Of a DNA stretch of 64,000 nt, positions 46,301 to 50,859 are shown in pieces. This DNA is from Hyalella azteca (Eukaryota > Arthropoda > Malacostraca > Amphipoda > Hyalellidae). Where the stretch lies: assembly GCF_000764305.2 (NCBI RefSeq), contig NW_025944175.1:186001-250000 (forward strand), given 5' to 3'. The notes under the pieces were generated by a model. The model was not told the DNA's origin. It saw nothing but the letters and a program-made list of their open reading frames with translations, and searched no databases. The number at the start of each line of letters is the position of its first letter. Positions within the stretch are counted from its first letter, which is position 1. The position numbers and the translations under genes were made by a program.

Positions 46301-47486
46301 GTGGCGTTGTGTGCCGTAGAGTTAGCGTTGCCGAGTGATGACTTGGCGTTAATTGGAGGTCGTATTTTCTGCTCAGAGGCTTCGAGAAAACCTGGTCCTG
46401 TGAACCCTTGCCGTACTGCTTAGGGCTGGACTCTTGCTTGCTCCTGCCGTCTTGACTATGGGGATAAATTATGCAGGCTTTAACAAGTTGAGAATTTTTT
46501 AATGTTGCTAAATATGTTTTAATGGAAGTATCAAGACTGGGTTCGAATAAGAATAAAGTTTGAGGTTTGTAAGTTGACTTGCTCTTCTCCGGAGATCTAC
46601 CCTAAATGTTCCAGTTTCCCTGGTAAAATAACAATGAATAGCAAAGGATACCAATGATTGTATGGGCATCTTGGGAATAAATAACTAGTTTTCGATATCG
46701 AAAGGAGATTGTATGATAAAGCACATTTTAAGTTAAAATATTTCATGAACCCTATAAAAACCTAAATTTCCGAACAAGTTATTAACTGCAAGTATATCTC
46801 TTTGTCTTCATGTGTGAGAGAACTCGAGTTCGAGAATTAGAACTTGAAGTTTAATTTAATCAGAAGATATCTATTGATACGTGCCTCATATGGTCTCTGG
46901 GTGCAAGCATAACTACCCGTGAACTACAATTGCTTGAAATTAAGGCCATTCCTAAAGGGTTAAAAATGGAAAAGAATGGAAGAAAAATATAATTCTTTTT
47001 CTGGATTTAAATTTCAGGGCAATTGGTAGGATGTTAAACGATCTAATTCACAAGGATTTTTTTTCGTCTGTCACTAAAATTGAGATGTTGACGAAATTTG
47101 CTCCCCAAATTCTGGAAAGAAAAATAATTTGCCAAACGAAATGCCTCAATCCTAATCGATCGAAAATGTTTATTAAACCGTTGACTGCATTTTTTGTTGT
47201 TTCACTTCCAGAAAAGTTGATAATTTACACTAATTGAAAACTTTTGTCGTTTTGGGGGCGCTGTCCCCCGTTCTGTACCACAGCACCCCCCCCCTCACCT
47301 GTAGATGGGGGCGCTGTCCCCCGTTCTGTACCACAGCACCCCCCCCACCCCCCCCTCACCTGTAGATGGGGGCGCTGTCCCCCGTTCTGTACCACAGCAC
47401 CAGCTTCGGGACGTCGCCAGAGGACCGCGGTGTAAGCGGGCACGGCAGCCGCGACGTCTGCCCTGCGACGCCCGTGACGCTCAGCA
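25028..47486 (-). CDS. Sidestep-family Ig-superfamily receptor (14 exons, 5' end missing)
   Basis: Spliced model on the minus strand: 47486-47360, 46455-46220, 45808-45695, 45307-45101, 43521-43382, 42025-41881, 41739-41609, 40061-39902, 33509-33189, 32530-32415, 28455-28275, 27237-26914, 26198-26161, 25345-25028. Every junction uses AG/GT sites and keeps phase; about 852 residues result. Numbering starts at the first visible residue: Ig1 1-121, Ig2 122-228, Ig3 229-323, Ig4 324-420, Ig5 421-527, FNIII 528-626, membrane helix about 638-662, tail to 852 ending ETIV. Family marks seen: LVLWY and APIYS in Ig1, YECRVDF...NLTV closing Ig1, LGPY early in Ig2, YAPVV opening Ig4, NPDVVP after the helix. 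Known for the family: Drosophila Side guides motor axons and Side proteins bind Beat proteins. Inferred: a type I surface receptor. Orthology to one Side paralogue is not assigned. The signal-peptide exon is not found. Confidence 0.88.
26161..26198 (-). CDS. Side-like exon M: small tail exon (tentative)
   Basis: Acceptor TTTTTATGCCCCCAG is strong. The short exon gives EDPFDLLPCQSYY and leaves at TAC followed by GTGAGA, in phase 0. Phase fits exon L and exon N. Support is splice-site quality and phase only; I do not recognise the peptide as conserved. If GTGAGA is not used, the frame runs on to a TAA at 26071-26073, which would make this the last exon of an isoform with a shorter tail. Confidence 0.5.
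26200..26913 (-). other. Intron between exons L and M
   Basis: Plain AT-rich intron of 715 bp. In its first 60 bases the exon L frame stays open to a TGA at 26855, which would be the end of an intron-retained isoform. Confidence 0.55.
26914..27237 (-). CDS. Side-like exon L: membrane helix and start of cytoplasmic tail
   Basis: 324 nt, acceptor CAATTGTTGCAG, donor GTGAGC. Residues 628-735. After RSQKSTTPPS comes an uncharged stretch of about 25 residues (638-662, starting LWSLVAIALSTVL and ending VLLFVLTLL), followed by RRSR, a stop-transfer signal that puts the C-terminus inside. The tail has RSPTAGRSRAASYSG, an acidic run, and LEELNPDVVPSKG. N-P-D-V/I-V/I-P is a conserved juxtamembrane mark of Side proteins and supports the frame. 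If the donor is not used, the frame continues to a TGA at 26855-26857, giving a tail of about 20 other residues. Confidence 0.88.
27590..27780. repeat. 31-bp degenerate minisatellite in the intron after exon K
   Basis: Phrases of the form TCAGCTCAT-C-ACTCACA--CTGGTCTGAC repeat at 31-bp steps (27651, 27682, 27713, 27743). Each unit contains, on the gene strand, CAGACCAG and TGTGAGT, resembling the donor end of exon K at 28275. Divergence is high. The sequence 27780-28100 carries further scattered traces. Confidence 0.6.
28105..28274 (-). repeat. Decaying 53-bp copies of exon K end plus donor
   Basis: The exon K boundary (28275, reading GACAGACCA then GTGAGT) is matched 53 bp away at 28222 (CAACCAGACCA then GTGAGT, with GAGACCGTCCC upstream like the exon's GAGACGGTCTC). 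It is matched more weakly at 28169 and about 28117. Divergence rises with distance from the exon. Confidence 0.65.
28275..28455 (-). CDS. Side-like exon K: second half of FNIII module
   Basis: 181 nt, acceptor ATTTCTGCAG, donor GTGAGT (strong). Residues 567-627 read VYFENGTSFVNLSSPEPNFN, VSHLDQGTNYQIKVYVSQGP, then ITSQPVLVSASTSRDGLRQT. The L-x-x-G-T-x-Y-x-I-x-V-Y is the FNIII F strand, and three sequons occur (NGT, NLS, NVS). The end, a short T-rich linker ending RQT, is where Side proteins pass into the membrane exon. Downstream the intron contains decaying 53-bp copies of this exon end with its donor (28105-28274). Confidence 0.92.
28460..30660 (-). other. Intron between exons J and K, right-hand non-repeat part
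   Basis: No exon-like sequence seen. It contains a short perfect hairpin (29798-29820) and a two-copy 51-bp repeat (30476-30570, with ATGGTTGCTGCATGTTTCGG in both copies). Short ORFs here, up to 75 codons, have no resemblance to known proteins. Confidence 0.5.
30665..31176. mobile_element. Probable solo LTR
   Basis: A 512-bp block starts TGTTGGGGAC and ends GTCCCTAACA: TG...CA termini with a 10-bp inverted repeat carrying one mismatch. It is bounded on both sides by ACAC (30661-30664 and 31177-31180), a possible 4-bp target-site duplication. It contains AATAAA-type sequences and no coding frame. No second LTR, primer-binding site or gag/pol frame is adjacent, so it looks like a solo LTR in the intron between exons J and K. 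Confidence 0.5.
31180..32040. other. Intron sequence, no gene recognised
   Basis: 31240-31420 is somewhat G+C-richer and holds parts of a 117-codon plus frame (31497-31850) without protein resemblance. The region separates the solo LTR from the exon J array. Confidence 0.45.
32044..32455 (-). repeat. 53-bp minisatellite made from exon J end plus its donor, 8 copies
   Basis: Boundary copies (last exon-like base) lie at 32415 (the annotated exon end), 32362, 32309, 32256, 32203, 32150, 32097 and 32044, exactly 53 bp apart. Each unit has CACCGAGACGGCCATCGCC or a near copy, TACACTGCCCAG and then GTACTGTACACC; the last ends CCCAG then GTGTTTAAGG. Substitutions are few. Frames stay open through the array, which explains the 181- and 193-codon minus ORFs. 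Confidence 0.95.
32415..32530 (-). CDS. Side-like exon J: first half of FNIII module
   Basis: 116 nt, acceptor CCGAACAG (weak pyrimidine tract), donor GTACTC. Residues 528-566 read KTPAPLSSCRLANITASSLS, then LTCEHPDLPTETAIAYTAQ. The P-x-P...C...N-x-T...S-L-x-L-x-C pattern is the FNIII entry found after Ig5 in Side proteins. The exon ends in phase 0, which fits exon K. The exon's last ~40 bases and the donor are the first unit of an eight-copy 53-bp array running to 32044. More distal donors exist, and some keep the frame (see findings), so the annotated donor is a choice by family length. Confidence 0.84.
33189..33509 (-). CDS. Side-like exon I: whole Ig5
   Basis: 321 nt, acceptor TTCAATTCCAG, donor GTAGGT. 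Residues 421-528 hold the fifth Ig domain in a single exon. It starts YLPECQSRTVTYFIYSDP, with the first core cysteine in INVTCSY and tryptophans in FWHWNAT. It continues through a loop with DVNNTKSV and closes with STAQLTVYPSMSPDDRELTC and RGVNELGNQTKSCKFFIKRA. The extra cysteines near the start (PEC) and end (SCKF) are a feature of this domain in Side proteins. Three sequons are visible (NVT, NAT, NQT). The intron before it, about 6.4 kb, is the largest between the joined exons. Confidence 0.9.
33560..34200 (-). other. Intron before exon I, unremarkable part
   Basis: Short AT-rich frames only. No repeats or RNA genes seen between exon I and the 30-bp array. Confidence 0.5.
34213..34792. repeat. 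30-bp minisatellite, about 19 copies
   Basis: Unit AGTGCAGTGGCCTGCAGTCA plus CTGCATCACT. Each unit contains a PstI-type CTGCAG and the perfect palindrome CACTAGTG (in many copies changed to CGCTAGTG), set between CTGCA and TGCAG so that single-strand hairpins are possible. Unit length is a multiple of three, so three long open frames (213, 190 and 184 codons) cross it on both strands. None has independent support as coding. Confidence 0.95.
34800..39760 (-). other. Large intron between exons H and I
   Basis: No exon found. 36110-36450 is G+C-richer, with a 95-codon minus frame of unknown nature. 38465-38640 holds an imperfect ~60-bp repeat (CGAATAACCGTTCTTTATTG-type, 4 copies). 38690-39440 has a 251-codon plus frame in pyrimidine-rich sequence that reads as low-complexity hydrophobic peptide and is probably fortuitous. 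38827-38850 repeats TGAATGTCAGGT. Confidence 0.5.
39764..39901 (-). repeat. 46-bp tandem copies of exon H end plus donor
   Basis: Exon H ends at 39902 (GCTCACGATTAAAT then GTGAGT). Copies of the last ~40 exon bases and GTGAGT end at 39856 and 39810; a fourth copy near 39764 has lost the GT (TTAAAAACG). Copies are about 95% alike by eye, differing in ACGATT/AGGATT and in single bases. Confidence 0.93.
39902..40061 (-). CDS. Side-like exon H: second half of Ig4
   Basis: 160 nt, acceptor GTACCGCAG, donor GTGAGT. Residues 368-420 include SSGVILAGQSLVLQRV, NRSRSGDYSCSARNPVG and THSSAVTLTIK. The S-G-D-Y-S-C motif is the canonical F strand, and GxI...QSLVLQxV is the usual Side-family Ig4 context. 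The exon's last ~40 bases and the donor are repeated three more times in the intron (39764-39901), in 46-bp steps. Only the first donor leaves phase 1 as needed by exon I; read-through hits a stop before the second donor. Confidence 0.92.
40110..41330 (-). other. Intron between exons G and H, upstream of the SINE
   Basis: 40248-40395 holds a two-copy ~70-bp repeat (CGACCCAGT...ACTTGC / CACAATACTGCC type). 41283-41317 is a perfect 13-bp hairpin. No exon seen. Confidence 0.5.
41283..41317. repeat. Perfect 13-bp inverted repeat
   Basis: AACGTCCTAGTGA (41283-41295) pairs with TCACTAGGACGTT (41305-41317) around a 9-base loop. It lies just outside the SINE target site. Possibly an end of another small element. 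Confidence 0.7.
41334..41591 (-). mobile_element. tRNA-derived SINE with target-site duplications
   Basis: Minus strand: GGTGGTTCAGTGGTTACAG (A-box form) followed by GTGCGGGTTCGATCCCAG (B-box form), a unique body with a second GAGTTCGAGACC, and a (TTA)n tail. AACGCATAA flanks it on both sides (41325-41333 and 41592-41600), fitting a target-site duplication. Promoter boxes, body, simple-repeat tail and TSD together make this a well-supported SINE. It sits within ten bases of the exon G donor. Confidence 0.9.
41609..41739 (-). CDS. Side-like exon G: first half of Ig4
   Basis: 131 nt, acceptor ACGCGACAG, donor GTGAGG. Residues 325-367 run APVVRASLGRSLSLTSIREG, NDVYFNCHVEGNPPVTHVAW, YHE. LGRSL...IREGNDVYFNC closely resembles the fourth Ig domain of Side proteins, where L-G-x-x-L and I-x-E-G-D-D-V-Y-F are conserved. 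The exon ends in phase 0. A tRNA-derived SINE has landed directly beyond the donor; one copy of its target-site duplication (41592-41600) starts one base after the GTGAGGGG. Confidence 0.92.
41881..42025 (-). CDS. Side-like exon F: second half of Ig3
   Basis: 145 nt, acceptor CCTATTAG, donor GTGAGT. Residues 276-323 read RAQYGDAVSSLLTLNLTKED, then NGAVISCQAVNPALPRHPLL and NTTTITVM. The S-C-x-A-x-N motif is the closing half of an Ig domain. Sequons NLT and NTT are present. The last base T begins Y324, giving VMYAPVV across the junction, a standard Side-family Ig3-Ig4 linker. Immediately upstream in the intron are a hAT-like end (42073) and a long hairpin element (42342). Confidence 0.9.
42073..42185. 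mobile_element. hAT-like terminal fragment (tentative)
   Basis: CAGAGCTGGGCAGCGCCACT opens the block. A CAGxGxTGGGCA terminus followed by short alternating palindromic repeats (here GTAGCG...CGCTACCGCTAC) is common in non-autonomous hAT elements. The opposite end is not found, so this is a fragment or a chance likeness. Confidence 0.35.
42342..42500. mobile_element. Near-perfect hairpin element with 54-bp arms
   Basis: 42342-42395 (from AGTTATTTTTATG to TTAATCTACCAAT) is the inverse of 42447-42500 with a single mismatch by eye; the 51-base loop is AT-rich. Near-identical arms mean a young inversion or a recently inserted foldback/MITE in the intron between exons E and F. A transcript would form a long double-stranded stem. 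Confidence 0.85.
42570..43370. repeat. About 30-bp minisatellite, about 26 copies, next to exon E donor
   Basis: Unit ATTTCAGACATTTCATTTCA plus TTCAAATAA, repeated over about 800 bp with many substitutions and small length changes. The array ends about 10 bases from the exon E donor (GTGAGT at 43376-43381). It is AT-rich and non-coding. Confidence 0.95.
43382..43521 (-). CDS. Side-like exon E: first half of Ig3
   Basis: 140 nt, acceptor AACGTTGCAG, donor GTGAGT. Residues 229-275 read LLPTRVVITGPVQGGAGEV, then VTLRCTSEGSEPPAALSWLV and RGQALQGQ. The cysteine in TLRC and the tryptophan in LSW are 14 residues apart, normal for an Ig C-strand. The exon ends in phase 0. A 30-bp minisatellite (42570-43370) starts only about ten bases beyond the donor. 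That is one of several cases in this gene where repeats crowd a 5' splice site. Confidence 0.88.
43530..45100 (-). other. Intron between exons D and E
   Basis: It carries short repeats: a 27-bp duplication GATGCAAACCATGACGACCT (44263-44312), four 15-bp copies of CCGA(T/C)GTCTGTCAT (44598-44650), and a stretch of TAACTATTACCTTATAAC-type repeats (44805-44885). No exon seen. Confidence 0.6.
45101..45307 (-). CDS. Side-like exon D: second half of Ig2
   Basis: 207 nt, acceptor TTCATATCAG, donor GTAAGC. Residues 161-228 carry PPPSLTWIRDG with the core tryptophan, an acidic loop (DESYEAGDEGE), then LTIEQLTRDWRNSTLTCLAS and NSDLVAPLTLTFVLDVI. The second Ig cysteine lies in TLTC. The short closing strand ending LDV is typical before the Ig2-Ig3 linker of Side proteins. 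NST gives a sequon. Phase 1 at the end matches exon E. Confidence 0.9.
45310..46219 (-). other. Introns flanking exon C
   Basis: Apart from exon C (45695-45808), these are AT-rich introns without repeats of note. Confidence 0.5.
45695..45808 (-). CDS. Side-like exon C: first half of Ig2
   Basis: 114 nt, acceptor CCCGCCCAG, donor GTCAGT. Residues 122-159 begin EPPVRLSVLDGGG and pass through GRLGPYTENAPVSLACTAVG. The PP-x-x-L-x-x-LD opening, the LGPY, and the cysteine eight residues after the acidic turn match the second Ig domain of Side proteins. It is strongly G+C-rich, with an open frame extending only a little way into the intron. The exon breaks after the first cysteine, as Ig2 does elsewhere in this gene type, and joins exon D in phase 1. 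Confidence 0.88.
46220..46455 (-). CDS. Side-like exon B: second half of Ig1
   Basis: 236 nt with acceptor ATCCCCATAG and donor GTCAGC. The first base completes S43; codons 44-121 follow, and the last base opens E122. The domain ends with ATLTLRHTTPLSAGLYECRV, then DFYRSPSHTNFVNLTVI. C102 pairs with C16, and the Y-x-C with a short run to NLTV is the usual Side-family end of Ig1. The middle (44-73) is a hydrophilic loop rich in Gln, Ser and Lys, in the place where family members have a variable stretch. N117 in NLT is a glycosylation sequon. Confidence 0.9.
47238..47359 (-). repeat. 61-bp copies of exon A end plus donor
   Basis: The exon A end (CTGTGGTACAGAACGGGGGA, CAGCGCCCCCATCTACAG, then GTGAGGGG) is repeated with its donor at 47299, 61 bp away, followed by a third partial copy ending at GCGCCCCCA (about 47255) without a donor. 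Copies are almost identical. The G-runs of the intron side (up to 9 G) are part of the unit. Confidence 0.92.
47360..47486 (-). CDS. Side-like exon A: first half of Ig1
   Basis: 127 nt, entered in phase 1 after TTGTTGTCAG and left as ATCTACAG followed by GTGAGG. It gives residues 1-42, beginning VLSVTGVAGQ. First Ig cysteine is C16 in RLPC and the core tryptophan is W32 in LVLWYR; the end APIY+S is the hallmark of the Side-family V-type domain. The exon is much richer in G+C than its surroundings. Its last ~39 bases plus the donor recur downstream in the intron (47238-47299). Reading past the true donor meets an in-frame TGA at once, so only this donor keeps the frame. The exon that should supply the first base of codon 1, with the signal peptide, was not located. 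Confidence 0.88.
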
Positions 47487-47599
47487 CTGACAACAACACA
47501 AACGCTGCATTTATTACCAATATACTAATTACTGTCATAATAATTTTAGTAGCATATTGGTAACGTACCAATATACTAATTACTCTCATAATAATTTTA

Positions 47600-50500
47600 G
47601 TAGTATATTAGTATATATAACTAATATATTAATTCCTCTCATAATATTTTCAGTGGCGGTGAGACAGTCGAATGGACAACTTTCGTGCTTCTTGATTGTG
47701 TACTGTAAAGTAACTGTCTAATTTATTTATTTATTTAACGAGTTTTCGAAATTCATATACGTGTTTTGTGCGATCCAATTTGCGGTTATATTAAATAACT
47801 GCTAAAATATTTGACTCCTATTTGATTTTATTGCAAATTCGGGGTTTCAACGATAGTCATCAAAGCGTGCAATACAAAAGCACCGTATTTTCAAAATTTT
47901 CCCGCGTCTAGATTAATTTATTATGGTCATCTAAGCGAAGAGCTAAACTTAAAAACAGGTTAATGAATATTAACCTGTTCAAAAGTTTATAGTAATCACC
48001 AATGCTAGAGATATTTTTGCTACTTTCTTCGATCTCGCGGACATGAGTATGGACACCACATCCCGACTATTGGTCTCACGTGCCCAATTCACTCCCAATG
48101 GAAAATATCACAATATTTTATCACACCGTTCCCTAGTTTTGAATCATTAATATTAAAAAAATTTGTTATTGTGTTTGTCAAGTTACGATAGCTTTGCTGC
48201 GCGGCATGAGGACCAATCAATTCAAAATTGTTTCGTCGGATGCAGAATTGCAAATTATTCAAATTATGCGCGTTCGATGTCTGCGTGGGCCTGGAACTTA
48301 TGAATGTTGCGTCACATGCGGCAGTGAATAATAATGATTGGTTATTTCATGAATATTAATTTGGGTGCAGTAGCGTTCAATGAATTAAAATGCAATGTAT
48401 TGAGATCAGTTGCTTTAATTTAAAAAAATTATGTTTTGGAAGAGTTTTGGGTCCGAGGTTATCAACAGGTGCGACGTATGGATGCTCAAGTCGTGAACTA
48501 ATGCTATTTCTACATGGCATGTCGACAATTAGAAAAAAACGATGCTCCACTCATAACTTTAATTGAAAATTATTGCATTAAAGTATTCATGGCAACCAAT
48601 GAGTACATTGGTATTCAATTTGTGGTACATTGACAATTTAAAAAGAAATTAGTTCATTTCACAAAATTACTGCGCCAAAGGCACGTCACTGATGACTGTT
48701 TCGAACATACGCCCACGCACATTCATAATCTCGTTTGGAAAAAGCTGCAATTTTTATCGTGTTGAAGCCTCAGATGCAGAATACATTTGATTCCATGGCA
48801 GATTGCGGGAAAATGCTGAAGTGAAATGAAATGTTTGCGAGTCTCCCCTTGTTGCCGGCGAGTGCACGCAAAACAAGATGCAGTTTTTCCGCTTGGACGC
48901 TCTGAACTCTCAGCTCTCCGACCCCGACAGAGAGGACAATAACAGTTCTAAAAGAGTTACGTTGATCTCCACAGTTTTATATCAGGAATCACTCTGAACT
49001 TTCCGCAGTCAATTTGAAAGAATGCAAATTAAGTTTGAATTCTAATAAGATCTCTCGGCATTTCTCTAATTACGAAGCCTAAAATGCTAATCTCTCAATC
49101 AAAATGCTAAGTCAGTTGGCAATCGTCGGGACGGAAAACTCGTCCCCGTAATAATATTGGCTGGGGGCTCGTGATTCGAAAAATCCAGCGCATTCAAGAG
49201 GCAGCTTGAGGGCTATTAATTGAAGATTTAAATCGCTTCCCAAAAACTGATTACGGGAGTGGGAACTTTTCCTATTTCTTAGAGAGTTAAATACGGGATG
49301 TGAGATCAAAAGTCTTCGTTCTTTTATTACCGATTTAATGCATCAGTAACACATAATTAACAAACGTAGGTATTATCGGAGTCAAGTTCACGTGCGTCAC
49401 CACCTAGTATTATATTATTATATAGTGTTTATGATTTTTATATTCCATCACTCAATCATCGTATTCTCAGTAAAATAAAATTCGGAAGGAAGTATTCTAG
49501 AATTAACTCGCTTGCAGCTGCTGAGTTCGAATGTAAATAAGATCAGGCAAGCCATCTTAGCACTTCCGAATAGTGGAACCGAGAAGAAGGCTTGATATTT
49601 GCAAGTGATTGATGGAGCAGCGTGTCAACTCCCACGGAACATTGGGAGAAAAATAAGAGCAGGTCCAATTTTTCATCTCGGCAGGTACAGTAAATATATT
49701 GCATGATTCACGATATGATCTAATATTATTGAATGAATTTAAAATAAACAATATCACGTTTGAATCGAGTTCTGAAATCTAGGAATTATTTAGATAGAAA
49801 TAAAGAATGGTTCAAAAGTTTAGGTCACTGAAGTGCCTGACACAGTTCACGCCGGTAGAGAAACGATGCGACTCTCTCGTGAGATTACAAACCATTTGTC
49901 CGCATCGCAGGGAGTCGAAAAACCTAAAGAATCTTGACCGGTCTGGAGCTATCAATAAAGATCACACGGTATCGGAGTCTCCAAAGAACTGATGCGATTC
50001 CACGGAAAAGGTACAATAATTCTTGAAGGGCTAGATACGACAAGGCCGATCCTGTGATCCCATAGTGGCTTCGAGAAATTATTGTTTGTTTAACTTTGAA
50101 CAACGTTCGTAGATATTTTCTTAATGCTAATAAAAAGCATCAAGCTAAAACTAAAATTGGAATCGTTTGAGCTAAGCCACTTTGCGTGTGCAATCATTTT
50201 CGAAAAATTCTGCATTTAAGAAAACTTGAAAAAAGTTTGAAATTGAAATTGCATTTAAAAACTAGTTCCTGATGGTGATGATTTGTATGTGAAAACCATA
50301 TTTTTCGGTTATCTTCGTCCGATTTTTTTTAAACATCCTTTGATTTGAGATGTTAAGGCCTTAGTTAGTGATGCTAACTCTTAGCAGGTACATTTAATGC
50401 GTGATTTTTTACTGCTCGATTTTTTAATTAAATGCTTTGATTTTTCATTATCAAAAGTGGCCAGAAAGAATACGACTCATAAGTTGCCAATTTCATCTAG

Positions 50501-50640
50501 GGTATTTATGGCAACAAGTAATAAATTTCGTACCAAAGATTCATTATTCATCCAAACATTTCAATTTGCTTACAATTCAAATGGAATGGAGGTAGTAAAT
50601 GAAAGAATTTCTATTCTCGACTCGAATAAACGAGGGCCAA
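47600..50640. other. Upstream intron or 5' flank; no exon recognised
   Basis: The missing signal-peptide exon should lie on the minus strand upstream of 47487 and end in phase 1, but no candidate with a clear hydrophobic leader and donor was found here. The sequence is AT-rich, with short frames only. 47520-47640 repeats CTAATTACTGTCATAATAAT. Confidence 0.5.
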
Positions 50641-50644
50641 TCAC

Positions 50645-50850
50645 CCTATCAGCTGCAGTCCCACTAGCTGGTCATCCCAGCAACTGTAGTCCCAATAGCG
50701 GGTCATCCCAGCAGCTGCAGTCCCACTAGCTGGTCATCCCAGCAACTGTAGTCCCAATAGCGGGTCATCCCAGCAACTGCAGCCCCACTAGCTGGTCATC
50801 CCAGCAACTGCAGCCCAACTAGCTGGTCATCCCAGCAACTGTAGTCCCGA
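50645..50850. repeat. 31-bp minisatellite, about 6-7 copies
   Basis: Alternating units CAGCTGCAGTCCCACTAGCT/GGTCATCCCAG and CAACTGTAGTCCCAATAGCG/GGTCATCCCAG. The alternation of two sub-variants suggests a 62-bp higher-order unit. The 3' part of a 110-codon plus frame (50397-50729) is array-derived. Confidence 0.93.
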
Positions 50851-50859
50851 TAGCGATGT

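Noticed and set aside
47225..47490. Short Pro-, Gly- or Cys-rich ORFs around exon A
   Set aside because: Shadows of exon A and its copies in other frames.
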